Notes under the pieces: generated by a model | What the model saw: the letters and a program-made list of their open reading frames with translations, nothing else | Told to the model about the DNA's origin: nothing | Database searches by the model: none | DNA from: Kocuria sp. | Lineage (GTDB): Bacteria > Actinomycetota > Actinomycetes > Actinomycetales > Micrococcaceae | Length of the DNA stretch: 64,000 nt | Reading direction: 5' to 3' | Assembly: GCA_030454085.1 (NCBI GenBank) | Contig: JAKDJD010000007.1 | Coordinates: 25,759-89,758, forward strand | Position numbers and translations under genes: made by a program | Shown here: piece by piece, positions 52,440-61,167 of the stretch | How positions within the stretch are numbered: position 1 is the stretch's first letter | Layout of the letters: each line of letters opens with the position of its first letter

Positions 52440-53633
52440 ATGAACACAGTGAGCACCGACCAGACAATCCGATTGGGCATCGTGGGCTATGGCGCCCAAG
52501 GAACGACCTACGCCGGGTTCATTGCCGAAGGGCGCGTGCCCCACATGAGCATCGGGGCCGTCTGCGACACCGATCCTGCGCGCAGGGCGCAGGCCGAACA
52601 GGACCACCCCGGGGTCACGACCTTCGAGGACTATTCGGACCTGTTGGGATCCGACGTGGTCGACGCCGTGGTCACCTGCGTTCCCCACTACCTGCACCCA
52701 GACATGGGAATCCGGGCCCTGCGCCACGGAACACCCGTGCTGGTCGAGAAACCCGCTGGCGTCTACACACAGCAGGTGGCCGAACTCAACCGCGTCGCCG
52801 CGGAAACCCCCGACGTCCCTTTCGCCATCATGTTCAACCAGCGCAACAACCCCCTGTACCGCAGGATCAAGGAGATCATCGACGCGGGAGACATCGGGGC
52901 CTTGCGCCGCACCAACTGGATCATCACCACGTGGTGGAGGCCCCAGGGCTACTACGACCAGTCGGCCTGGCGGGCGACCTGGGGTGGCGAGGGCGGCGGC
53001 GTCCTCGTCAATCAGGCGCCTCACCAGCTCGACCTGATCCAATGGCTGTGCGGAGTGCCCCGCTCGGTCTTCGCCAAAGCCGCCTTCGGGTACAAACGGA
53101 ACATCCCGGTGGAGGACGAGGTCACGGCCGTCCTGGACTACGGCAACGGAGCCACCGGAGTCTTCATCACGGCAACCCACGATCTTGTCGGAACCGACCG
53201 CCTGGAAATACTGGGGGACAAGGGCAAGATCGTCGTGGACGGCTCCAAGAAGGCACACGTCTTCCGCCTCCGGGAGGACGAGCAACGGATTTCCCAGAAT
53301 TTGGGGATGGACGCCGTGCGCGGCCTCTTCCAGGGCCAACTCGATCCCCACGAGTTCTACGAGGAGGAGGACATCGAATTCGACTCGGTCTGGGGCGAAC
53401 AACACACCGGCGTCCTGGAGAACTTCGCCCTCCATCTCCTGGACGGAACACCCTTGCTCGCCCCCGGCTCGGACGGCATCAACGGCGTCAGGCTCGCCAA
53501 CGCGATCCACCTCTCCGCGTGGAAGAACGAGGAGGTCCCTCTGGACTTCGACGCCGCGGAGCACCTGTCCATGCTCAACGAACGCATCCTCGAGGAGGGC
53601 GAGTACCCGCAGCGTACCGGAACGGTTCAGTAA
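52440..53633 (+). CDS. Gfo/Idh/MocA family oxidoreductase (second)
   Basis: A 397-residue protein; the ATG at 52440 is 5 nt after AGAGGA (an ATG three bases earlier is also possible). Rossmann GIVGYGAQGTTYAGF is followed by VVTCVPHYLHPDMG, VLVEKPAGVY with the catalytic lysine, and GGGVLVNQAPHQLDLIQWLCG with the His/Asp site. The IPVEDEVTAVLDYGNGATG segment fits oxidoreductases of the glycoside-oxidising group. Cotranscribed with the GPH transporter (about 10 bp gap). Confidence 0.9.
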   Translation: MNTVSTDQTIRLGIVGYGAQGTTYAGFIAEGRVPHMSIGAVCDTDPARRAQAEQDHPGVTTFEDYSDLLGSDVVDAVVTCVPHYLHPDMGIRALRHGTPVLVEKPAGVYTQQVAELNRVAAETPDVPFAIMFNQRNNPLYRRIKEIIDAGDIGALRRTNWIITTWWRPQGYYDQSAWRATWGGEGGGVLVNQAPHQLDLIQWLCGVPRSVFAKAAFGYKRNIPVEDEVTAVLDYGNGATGVFITATHDLVGTDRLEILGDKGKIVVDGSKKAHVFRLREDEQRISQNLGMDAVRGLFQGQLDPHEFYEEEDIEFDSVWGEQHTGVLENFALHLLDGTPLLAPGSDGINGVRLANAIHLSAWKNEEVPLDFDAAEHLSMLNERILEEGEYPQRTGTVQ

Positions 53634-54484
53634 CCGATCGACCTCAAGTACGCCCTCGAGTCCGCGAGACAGTCGAACGGATCGCGCCCGTAGAGCTCAT
53701 CTTGTTCCACGAAGAAGTGCTCGGCACCTGCTTCGAGCGCAACCGGCAGAATCTCTGGCCAATTCATGTTCCCGGACCCCACCTCGGCGAACTGCGGCAG
53801 GAGGGCGAACCTCTGCATGAACTCCGCGTGCGCCTCCGGCGACCTGTCTTCCAATAGCGCCATATCCTCGGCCGGGAGCGGCACCACTCGGTAGTCCTTG
53901 ACGTGGATGAGTTTGCAGACGCCGGAATACTCACGAAGCATGTCGATCGGATTCATGCCACCACGCTGGACCCAGTGAAGATCCACCTCGAACCGGACGG
54001 TGGGCGCGACCCGGCGAACGACGTCGAAGATTCGCTCGCCGTCGAACTGTGCAAGGTCCACGTGGTGGTTGTGGTAGCAGAGAGTGATGCCTTGGGCGGC
54101 GAGCTCCTGGGCTGCGGCCTCGCAGTCGCGTCCCCAAGCCTCGCAGGCCTCCTTGGACGCCATCGCGTCGAAGGGCATCATGCCGATACGGACGAATTCG
54201 ACGCCGAGGCGCGAACAGTCCGAGACGACCTTGTCCATGTCGGTGTCGAGGGCATCCCCGGTCGCCGTCGGCGTCTTTCTGAGGGCCACAGAGAGGGCGC
54301 CCACCCGCAGCCCGAGGTCGACGACGCCGCGTTCGAGGGCCTGGGTGTTCTCCTCGTCCATCGGGATCTGGGAAACCTCGACCGAGTCGTACCCGAGGTC
54401 GACGATCCGTTGTAGGACCGGGTACATGCCTTCCTCGGACACTCGGTCCTTGAGCATCATCATTTGCACGCCCAGCGTCGTCAT
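53627..54484 (-). CDS. Sugar phosphate isomerase/epimerase-type TIM-barrel protein (second)
   Basis: A 285-residue barrel convergent with the second dehydrogenase (stops overlap by 7 bp). Elements: VQMMMLKDRV, DSVEVSQIPMDEENT, FVRIGMMPFD, LCYHNHHVDLAQFDG, RFEVDLHWVQRGGMNP, IHVKDYR, AEVGSGNMNWPEIL and FFVEQDELYGRDPFD. The YHNHH and FVEQDE patterns are common in barrels of inositol- or keto-sugar pathways. Metal ligands appear intact. Exact reaction unknown. Confidence 0.87.
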   Translation of the reverse strand: MTTLGVQMMMLKDRVSEEGMYPVLQRIVDLGYDSVEVSQIPMDEENTQALERGVVDLGLRVGALSVALRKTPTATGDALDTDMDKVVSDCSRLGVEFVRIGMMPFDAMASKEACEAWGRDCEAAAQELAAQGITLCYHNHHVDLAQFDGERIFDVVRRVAPTVRFEVDLHWVQRGGMNPIDMLREYSGVCKLIHVKDYRVVPLPAEDMALLEDRSPEAHAEFMQRFALLPQFAEVGSGNMNWPEILPVALEAGAEHFFVEQDELYGRDPFDCLADSRAYLRSIGY

Positions 54485-54614
54485 CTCGACTCCTTGTCTG
54501 CTCTTCTGTCTCCGTCGCCCGCGAAGGTGCGGGGTCCGGTTTCAGATCTACCGACGCCATGTAGCGCAGGTCACGTGATTGCCGCCGGTTGCAGAGTGCA
54601 ATGTCGAGGGGTAA

Positions 54615-56159
54615 CTAGCTGCGGACGTGCTCCCCGGCCCAGGCCTTGGTGTAGAAATCCTTGGAGTCCGTGGTGAGCAACTCCTTGTAGTCGTCGGGGT
54701 CGAGGGATTGGGCCGAATCGTCCGGAATGGTGTCGGTGAAGGCGGAAACACCCAGTCCGGCCTGGTGGTCCTTGACCTCGAGGCCGGCCGCTTCGAGCAT
54801 CGTCGGATACATATTCAACTGGTCGATACCCGGCCGCAGGCGACGTTGGTTGTCCTCACCGGGGACCCAGACGCGGTTGAAGATCGAGCGGTTGTTGTTC
54901 TTGTCCAGCTGCTTGTGGAAGGAGTCGCTGGACTTCATGTGCTTGAGGTGGTCGCCCTGGATCACCACGGCGGTGTCGTCCAGGTAGCCCTTGTCCTTCA
55001 TGTAGTCCAGGTAGTCGCCCACTTTGTCCATGGAGCATTGGTATACGGACGTCAGCTTGCTGTCCGTGTCCACGTTGCAGTAGTCGTAGGCCTTGGCCGG
55101 CTCGTGACTGTCCAGCGTGAGCGCGGAGAGGTTGAAGGGCTGGCCGGTTCTCTCCGATTCGGCGTGCAACTGGTCGATCTCGTCCTTGGCGTGGTCGAAG
55201 AGCCTTTCGTCATTGAGGCCCCAGTCCTTGCGGAAGTTTTTCTGCGGCTCCCCGGCCTTCTTCCAATCGTTGAGATCCTTGACCTCGTCGTAGCCGTGGT
55301 TCTGGAGGAAGGTGTCCTTGCTCGCGAATTCGGCACCGGCACCGCCCATGAACACGTTCTTGTATCCCTGCTGCTTGAAGATGTCGCTCATGCACGTGGT
55401 CCCGTTGAGATACGTGTCGATGTCGTCGGGGGGAGCGGTGTTTCCTCCGCCGTACCAGGGGGTGTCCGTTCCCTTGAGGGGAATACCGCACTGCGTGGAG
55501 ACGAGTCCGGCCATGGTCCAGCCGCCGCCCTCGTACTGCTGGTAGTCATCGACCTTTTGCCAGTCCTGGGTGCGGTCCTCGAGCGGCGGGTACGGATTCT
55601 TCTCGAAGAGGCTTTCGTCGGAGAGGGTCTGTTCGCCCGACTCCAGATAGATGTTGACGATGTTGCGCTTCTTCGACGTGTCTGTCGTCTGCGGTTCGGC
55701 GTAGTAATCGCCGATGTCCTTGTCGGAACGCGTGGCACGAACCCAGTCGGACAGGTTCACGCTCGACGAGAACAGCGAAGCGCCGGTGACCACGAGGATC
55801 AGCACCAGTCCCGAGGCGACGCCGCGAGCAATAAGGCGCCGCTTCTTCGGGCGGGGATCCCAGGTACCGAGTCTTTTGCGACGGTTGCGTGCCCAGTGGG
55901 CCAGGGCAAGGAGGAGGGTGATCAGGAGGGGCAGTACGATGATCAGCCCGATCCCCAGCCATTCCCGGGGGTACCCGCTCTGCAGTTCAACGCCCTTGAT
56001 GCTCATGGCCATCTGCCGAACGCTGACGGTGCCCCAGTTCCACCGGATGAACAGGGCGGCGCTGAGCAACGCAAGTCCGAGCCAGATCAGGACGTAGACG
56101 ACAGTCGTCCCCAGGGCAGAGCCGAATCCACGGCTCGACTTAGGATTCTTCGCGGGCAC
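54615..56159 (-). CDS. LTA synthase/phosphoglycerol transferase-like membrane sulfatase-fold protein
   Basis: I use the GTG at 56159, 5 nt after AAGGAG, giving 514 residues. Three membrane segments occupy about residues 15-38, 68-88 and 112-130, followed by an extracellular alkaline-phosphatase/sulfatase-fold domain. Catalytic elements resemble OpgB/LtaS: IVNIYLESGEQT (metal Glu), GGWTMAGLVSTQCGIPL with the nucleophile threonine, LTLDSHEPA and VVIQGDHLKHM with metal ligands. Such enzymes transfer phosphoglycerol to glycans or glycolipids. It is a single gene between sugar genes and aconitase. Confidence 0.8.
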   Translation of the reverse strand: MPAKNPKSSRGFGSALGTTVVYVLIWLGLALLSAALFIRWNWGTVSVRQMAMSIKGVELQSGYPREWLGIGLIIVLPLLITLLLALAHWARNRRKRLGTWDPRPKKRRLIARGVASGLVLILVVTGASLFSSSVNLSDWVRATRSDKDIGDYYAEPQTTDTSKKRNIVNIYLESGEQTLSDESLFEKNPYPPLEDRTQDWQKVDDYQQYEGGGWTMAGLVSTQCGIPLKGTDTPWYGGGNTAPPDDIDTYLNGTTCMSDIFKQQGYKNVFMGGAGAEFASKDTFLQNHGYDEVKDLNDWKKAGEPQKNFRKDWGLNDERLFDHAKDEIDQLHAESERTGQPFNLSALTLDSHEPAKAYDYCNVDTDSKLTSVYQCSMDKVGDYLDYMKDKGYLDDTAVVIQGDHLKHMKSSDSFHKQLDKNNNRSIFNRVWVPGEDNQRRLRPGIDQLNMYPTMLEAAGLEVKDHQAGLGVSAFTDTIPDDSAQSLDPDDYKELLTTDSKDFYTKAWAGEHVRS

Positions 56160-56599
56160 AGTCACTCCTTGGCATAGTTCGCCCTAGCCACCCGGGGGAG
56201 GTGGCACACGGTGGACCACCCTAGCGAATTTTGAATGAAACTCCGCATGAGGTGCGCTCGTCTCGACAGGTGGGATGACCTTGGCACCAGCTCCCGATTC
56301 CCCTTACGTCCCCTTGCCGTCGCGTTCCGGTTGAGGACACGGCGGGGTGGTTGTGCGGCGATTCGGGCGGTGACGGTGTGTCGGGCGTGGTGGATGGCTG
56401 GCGAAGGGTAACGGTCCGGGAGAGGACGCGGCATGGTGGATCGTGCAGGGCTTCGGCTGAGAGCTCAGGGCTTCGGCTGGTGGATTCGCGAAGGGGGCGG
56501 GCCTTTGGAGGCCGGACCCTAGGCTTTCGCAGGTCGGTGCCGAGCGGCGGATGAGGCTCTTGTCGTTCTGCTCAGCGGAAGCGCCGCCGAATCCCCATA

Positions 56600-56705
56600 T
56601 TGGGTGGCGGTTACCCGATTTGGCGCCGTTTACCTCCGTTAGGTGGGGGTTGAAACCCCACCTAACGACTGAAAACTCCTCCGGATCCGGTAACCGCCAC
56701 CCAAC
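56600..56705. repeat. Long palindromic intergenic repeat, copy C
   Basis: The best-preserved copy. Outer arms TTGGGTGGCGGTTACCCGAT (from 56600) and CCGGTAACCGCCACCCAA (ending 56704) enclose central arms GTTAGGTGGGGTTT-like: GTTAGGTGGGGGTTG (56638-56652) and AAACCCCACCTAAC (56653-56666). Length 106 bp. Confidence 0.8.
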
Positions 56706-56780
56706 GAAGCCGAACGGGGTCGACGTCGCAGGGCGGGTCGAGGCGTCAATGGCGTGCGTTTTCGGGCGTGGTGTGCTGGA

Positions 56781-56870
56781 GAGGCGGCAGGTTTGTGCGG
56801 TTTTGGGCGCAGAAATCGCACGGGAGTGCCACCTCGTGGGGAAGGGCCGCACAAGAATGCCGCCTCGGGA
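56781..56870. repeat. TGCCACCT-type palindromic repeat
   Basis: GAGGCGGCAGGTTTGTGCGG and AATCGCACGGGAGTGCCACC are the dyad arms around TTTTGGGCGCAGA. The extra unit GGGCCGCACAAGAATGCCGC, ending near 56870, completes the element. It starts 76 bp after copy C of the long repeat, the reverse order of the 22.6-22.8 kb locus. Confidence 0.65.
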
Positions 56871-56913
56871 GTCACGGTATCGACCCCTCACGCCCACCAC
56901 CCCAACCCCCCAC

Positions 56914-56942
56914 TTAACCTTTTGTGACGTGGGGCATAGCCT
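56914..56942 (+). promoter_or_regulatory. Possible aconitase promoter
   Basis: TTAACC (56914-56919) and TAGCCT (56937-56942) are 17 bp apart, predicting a start near 56949 and a leader of about 53 nt. Confidence 0.45.
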
Positions 56943-56953
56943 GGGAGCAGACC

Positions 56954-56973
56954 CCGGGTCGGAGAAGACCCGG
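56954..56973 (+). other. Stem-loop in the aconitase 5' leader
   Basis: CCGGGTC-GGAGAA-GACCCGG is a perfect 7-bp hairpin, extended by GAGCA/TGCTC across a small internal loop. It ends about 16 nt before the GGGAGGG ribosome-binding site. No known riboswitch class is recognised. Confidence 0.45.
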
Positions 56974-57001
56974 TGCTCATCAGAGCCGGGAGGGCAGAAA
57001 A

Positions 57002-58945
57002 GTGTCACAGAACGTTGCTCAGAAACTCATATCGAGCCATCTGGTCGAGGGGGACATGACCCCGGGCGAGGAAATCGCCATGAAGGTCGACCAGACCCTG
57101 ACCCAGGACGCGACGGGGACCATGGTGATGCTCGAACTCGAGGCCATGGGCCTGGATCGCATCCAGACGGAATTGTCGGTCCAGTATGTGGACCACAATC
57201 TGTTGCAGACCGACGAGAAAAACCCCGATGACCACTTGTTCCTCCAATCCGCGGCACAGCGTTTCGGGTTGTGGTTCTCCAAGGCGGGCAACGGCGTCTC
57301 CCATCCGGTGCACCAGTCGCGTTTCGGCCGGCCCGGGGCAACCATGATCGGTTCCGACTCCCACACGTGCGCCGCGGGGGCCTTGGGCATGTTGGCCATC
57401 GGCGTCGGGGGACTGGAAGTCGCGATGGCCATGGCCGGTCAGCCCCTCTACGTCTCGATGCCGGAGGTGTGGGGCGTCGAACTGACCGGCGAGTTGCCGG
57501 ATTGGGTTTCCGCGAAGGACGTCGTCCTGGAAATGCTGCGTCGCCACGATGTGAAGGGCGGCGTCGGTCGCGTGATCGAGTACCACGGGCCCGGTCTGAA
57601 GGGCCTGACGGCGATGGACCGCCACGTGATCGCCAATATGGGCGCCGAGCTCGGCGCCACGACGAGCATTTTCCCCGCCGACGACGCTGTGCGCGATTAC
57701 CTCGAAGCCGTCGGCCGACCCGACGACTTCCAACGGATCGAGGCCGACGACGGCGCGACCTACGACGTCGAGGAGCACATCGACCTCTCAACCCTGGAGC
57801 CGCTCATTGCCAAGCCGTCCTCGCCGGGCAATGTGGTTCCGGTGGCCGAGGTCGAGAACGAGGACGTGTTCCAGGTGGTGGTCGGATCGTCCGCGAATCC
57901 TGGATTGCGGGATTTCGCGGTGGTCGCCGAGACCCTGCACGGTCAGCAGACCCATCGGCAGGTTTCGGTGGATGCGAATCCCACCTCCCGCGAGGTTCTG
58001 GCGGACCTCATCGCGGGGGGCTGGCTCACGTCGTTGGTGTCGGCTGGGGCACGTATTCACCAGTCCGGATGCATGGGGTGCATCGGTATGGGGCAGGCGC
58101 CGGCCACGGGGCGGAATTCGTTGCGCACGATGCCGCGCAATTTCCCGGGTCGGTCCGGCACGGAGGAGGACGCCGTGTGGCTGTGTTCTCCGGAGACGGC
58201 GGCCGCGGCCGCACTGACCGGAAAGATCACGGATCCGCGAACCTTGGGCGAGAGCCATGGCATCGACTGCCCCAAGCCGACCATGCCGGAGAAGTACAGC
58301 GTCAACGACGACATGTTGTTGCCTCCGCCGGAGAAGGAGGAGTCGTTGCAGGTTGAGCTCGTGAAGGGCCCGAACATTTCGTCCCTGCCCGAGTTCGATC
58401 CGCTCGACGACCGCCTCGAGGCGCCGGCCCTGTTGGTGATGGGGGACAACGTGTCGACGGATGAGATCATGCCCGCAGGCTCACGCGTCCTGCCGTATCG
58501 CAGCAATATTCCGAAGATTTCGGAGTTCAGTTTCACGCGGATCGACCCGAGTTACCCGGAACGTGCCGGGCAGGCGGAGGGTGGTCACGTGGTGATCGCA
58601 GGCGACAACTACGGCCAGGGTTCGTCCCGCGAGCACGCCGTGATCGCCCCGAGGTACCTCGGGTTGCGGGCGGTCATTGCGAAGTCCTTCGCCCGTATCC
58701 ACTGGCAGAATCTGGCCAACTTCGGCATCCTCGCGCTGGAGTTCGACGACGACGCCGACTATGAGGCCGCGCGGCAGGACGACGTCGTCGTGTTGGAGGA
58801 TCTGCGCAACGCCTTGACGGGTGGTCGCACCGTGAAGGCAACCATCGGCGGTCGCGAGACCACGCTGCACCACAGCCTGTCCGAGCGTCAGGTGGAGATG
58901 GTTCTGGCGGGGGGACGCATCCCGTTGACGGCCCAGTCGGTCTGA
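57002..58945 (+). CDS. acn: Aconitate hydratase (short, mitochondrial/Aquifex-like type)
   Basis: Start GTG 57002 with GGGAGGG; 647 residues. Isomerises citrate and isocitrate with a 4Fe-4S cluster. Cluster cysteines lie in GSDSHTCAAGALG and HQSGCMGCIGMGQAP; other active-site parts are VSTDEIMPAGSRVLPYRSNI, DNYGQGSSREHAVIAPRYLG and KSFARIHWQNLANFGI. It is far shorter than the roughly 900-residue AcnA typical of actinobacteria and matches the 640-residue homoaconitase-like/Aquifex group. It may be a second aconitase or act on a related substrate, such as a methylated citrate. Confidence 0.88.
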   Translation: MSQNVAQKLISSHLVEGDMTPGEEIAMKVDQTLTQDATGTMVMLELEAMGLDRIQTELSVQYVDHNLLQTDEKNPDDHLFLQSAAQRFGLWFSKAGNGVSHPVHQSRFGRPGATMIGSDSHTCAAGALGMLAIGVGGLEVAMAMAGQPLYVSMPEVWGVELTGELPDWVSAKDVVLEMLRRHDVKGGVGRVIEYHGPGLKGLTAMDRHVIANMGAELGATTSIFPADDAVRDYLEAVGRPDDFQRIEADDGATYDVEEHIDLSTLEPLIAKPSSPGNVVPVAEVENEDVFQVVVGSSANPGLRDFAVVAETLHGQQTHRQVSVDANPTSREVLADLIAGGWLTSLVSAGARIHQSGCMGCIGMGQAPATGRNSLRTMPRNFPGRSGTEEDAVWLCSPETAAAAALTGKITDPRTLGESHGIDCPKPTMPEKYSVNDDMLLPPPEKEESLQVELVKGPNISSLPEFDPLDDRLEAPALLVMGDNVSTDEIMPAGSRVLPYRSNIPKISEFSFTRIDPSYPERAGQAEGGHVVIAGDNYGQGSSREHAVIAPRYLGLRAVIAKSFARIHWQNLANFGILALEFDDDADYEAARQDDVVVLEDLRNALTGGRTVKATIGGRETTLHHSLSERQVEMVLAGGRIPLTAQSV

Positions 58946-59137
58946 GGGCCTGTCCCACCCTTCTGAACAATGGACGTGTGCGTCGTGCCTTCCGGTCGTG
59001 TTTCGTGCCTTCCGGGGGCGGCGCCGCGGCGGAAGCGACCGAAGGCCCTCGTCACGTGTGACGTCGCCGAGTCGGAATCCTCGAATCACCGACCCGCGGG
59101 CATAGAGTCGGGGAAGAACGAAAGGGATCCAGATCAC

Positions 59138-59902
59138 ATGAACCAAGTCGTCACGACCGAAACCAGGGATTCCGCGCTGGTTATCACCCTGAACCGGCCG
59201 GAGAAGAAGAACGCCATCAACGCCGAGGTGGCCCGTGAGTTGCGAGCCGCGGTCGAAAAGCTGGAATCCGATCCGGACCTGCGCGTCGGCATCCTGACGG
59301 GTGCCTCGGGGACATTCTGCGCAGGGATGGACCTCAAGGCTGCGGCGAATGGCGAGAACGTGAGCATCGAGGGGCACGGGTTCGCCGGATTCGTGCAGAC
59401 GGTCACCAGCAAGCCCATGATCGCCGCGATCGAAGGTTTCGCGCTGGGTGGAGGCCTGGAAATTGCCCTGAATTGCGACCTGATCGTTGCCGCCGACGCC
59501 GCGACCCTGGGGCTTCCCGAGGTCACGCGCGGTCTGATTCCCGGAGGAGGCGGAGCCATTCGTGTTCCGCAGCGCATCCCTCACCACCTGGCGATGGAAC
59601 TGCTCCTGACGGGCCAAACCTTTACGGCCCAGAGGGGCCACGAGATCGGCTTGGTCAACCGGGTGACCGAGGAAGGACGCTCTCTCGAAACCGCCGCCGA
59701 GCTCGCGGCAGCGATATCCGCCAACGCGCCGTTGGCCTTGGCCGCCGTCAAGGACGTGGCCAGGATGGCCGAGAACACCACGGAGGAGGAGGCTTTCGCG
59801 GGTCAGGCGCGGATCGTCGATTCCTTGAAGCTGTCCGCAGACTTCGCCGAGGGGGCCGCGGCATTCGCCGAGCGTCGGAAACCCCAATGGCAGGGCCGCT
59901 GA
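59138..59902 (+). CDS. Enoyl-CoA hydratase/isomerase family protein
   Basis: A 254-residue crotonase; ATG 59138 with AAAGGG. NRPEKKNAINAEVARELRAAV is the N-terminal pattern; the oxyanion-hole segments are GTFCAGMDLKAAANGE and IEGFALGGGLEIALNCD. Catalytic-position residues lie in LPEVTRGLIPGGGGAIRVPQ, where E is present at the first acidic site and G at the second. It forms a unit with the acyl-CoA dehydrogenase 74 bp downstream. Two copies of TCGTGCCTTCCGG, 20 bp apart, occur in the gap after aconitase (58983-59015). Confidence 0.9.
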   Translation: MNQVVTTETRDSALVITLNRPEKKNAINAEVARELRAAVEKLESDPDLRVGILTGASGTFCAGMDLKAAANGENVSIEGHGFAGFVQTVTSKPMIAAIEGFALGGGLEIALNCDLIVAADAATLGLPEVTRGLIPGGGGAIRVPQRIPHHLAMELLLTGQTFTAQRGHEIGLVNRVTEEGRSLETAAELAAAISANAPLALAAVKDVARMAENTTEEEAFAGQARIVDSLKLSADFAEGAAAFAERRKPQWQGR

Positions 59903-59976
59903 CCGGTCTGAACGGGCCGAACACCAGCGACCCGGAGCTCCAACGAACCATGACCAGACGGAAAGAAGAACCCACC

Positions 59977-61167
59977 ATGTCCAAACCAGCCAACACGACG
60001 TCCGACTTTCTCGACTACACCTCGCTCCTCGGCCCGGAAGAGCAGGCGGAACTGAATCGAGTCCGCGAATACCTTGCCACGGAGATCAAGCCCCTGGCCG
60101 AGAAAGCATGGGACGCCAGCGAGTTCCCGAAAGACTTGTTCAAGAAACTGGCCCCCTTGGGAACCGCGGCGGGTAGTTACCCCGAGTACAGCAGAGTCCA
60201 GGTCACGCCCCACAGCGAACTGTTGGCCGGATTCATCCGGATCGAGATGAACAAGACCGATCCGTCCTTCGCCGTCGCTGCCGGGGTGCACACGGGTCTG
60301 GCCATGGGTTCCGTCGCAGGTGGTGGCGATGAGGAGCAGCGTCAACGCTGGTTGCCGGACATGGTGGACATGTCCCTGATCGGCGCGTTCGGACTGACCG
60401 AGCCGGAGGGCGGCTCGGACGTGTCCGGCGGAATGCGGACCACCGCCACGCGCGACGGCGACGAGTGGGTGCTCAACGGCGCCAAGCGTTGGATTGGCAA
60501 CGCAACGTTCGCGGACCTGGTGGTGGTTTACGCCAGGGACACCGCGGACGACCAGGTCAAGGCCTTCGTGGTCGAGAAGGGGACCGAAGGGTTCCACGCC
60601 GAGAAGATCCAGGGCAAGATCTCCCTGCGCACGGTGGAGAACGCGGACCTGACCCTGACCAATGTTCGGGTGCCCGAGAAGAACCGTTTGCAGAACATCA
60701 ACGGATTCCGGGACGTCGCGAAGATCCTGCGGGACACGCGGGGCGACGTCGCGTGGCAGGCCACCGGCGTCGCAATGCGTGCCTATGAGGTGGCCCGCGA
60801 GTACGCGACGACCCGGGTCCAGTTCGGGAAACCGATCGGTGGCTTCCAGATGATCCAGGACCTTTTGGTCAAGATGCTCAGCAACGTCACGGCCATGATG
60901 GGCATGGTCATCCGACTGGGCCAATTGGCCGAGAACAAGGAGGACAGCTCGGCGCAGGCGGCGCTGGCCAAGGCCTTTTGCACTACCCGCATGAGGGAGA
61001 CAGTCGCCTGGGGCCGAGAGCTGTTCGGCGGGAACGGCATCGTGCTCGAGTACGAGATCGCCAAGCTGTTCGCCGACGCCGAGGCCATCTACTCCTTCGA
61101 AGGATCCCGTGAGATGAACACCCTGATCGTGGGCAAGAACATCACCGGACTCTCAGCCTTTGCGTGA
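59977..61167 (+). CDS. Acyl-CoA dehydrogenase (glutaryl-CoA dehydrogenase-like)
   Basis: The ATG at 59977 gives 396 residues; an in-frame ATG at 59950 is possible. An FAD-dependent dehydrogenase: FGLTEPEGGSDVSGGMRTTATRDG, WIGNATFADLVVVYARD, RVQFGKPIGGFQMIQDLLVKM and the catalytic glutamate in YSFEGSREMNTLIVGKNITG. Overall pattern is closest to glutaryl-CoA or short branched-chain dehydrogenases. Its 3' end overlaps the convergent sugar porter by 15 bp. With the upstream hydratase it would carry out two consecutive acyl-CoA oxidation steps. Confidence 0.9.
   Translation: MSKPANTTSDFLDYTSLLGPEEQAELNRVREYLATEIKPLAEKAWDASEFPKDLFKKLAPLGTAAGSYPEYSRVQVTPHSELLAGFIRIEMNKTDPSFAVAAGVHTGLAMGSVAGGGDEEQRQRWLPDMVDMSLIGAFGLTEPEGGSDVSGGMRTTATRDGDEWVLNGAKRWIGNATFADLVVVYARDTADDQVKAFVVEKGTEGFHAEKIQGKISLRTVENADLTLTNVRVPEKNRLQNINGFRDVAKILRDTRGDVAWQATGVAMRAYEVAREYATTRVQFGKPIGGFQMIQDLLVKMLSNVTAMMGMVIRLGQLAENKEDSSAQAALAKAFCTTRMRETVAWGRELFGGNGIVLEYEIAKLFADAEAIYSFEGSREMNTLIVGKNITGLSAFA

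Larger units (their letters stand above)
56160..57001. other. Intergenic region with both repeat families and the aconitase leader
   Basis: About 840 bp. A GC-rich stretch (56270-56560) is followed by the long palindromic repeat (56600-56705), the short repeat (56781-56870), then the acn promoter and a leader hairpin. The direct repeat GAGCTCAGGGCTTCGGCT-like sequence occurs near 56450-56480 (GGGCTTCGGCTG twice). A minus-strand frame (56304-57008) across the repeats is spurious. Confidence 0.5.
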
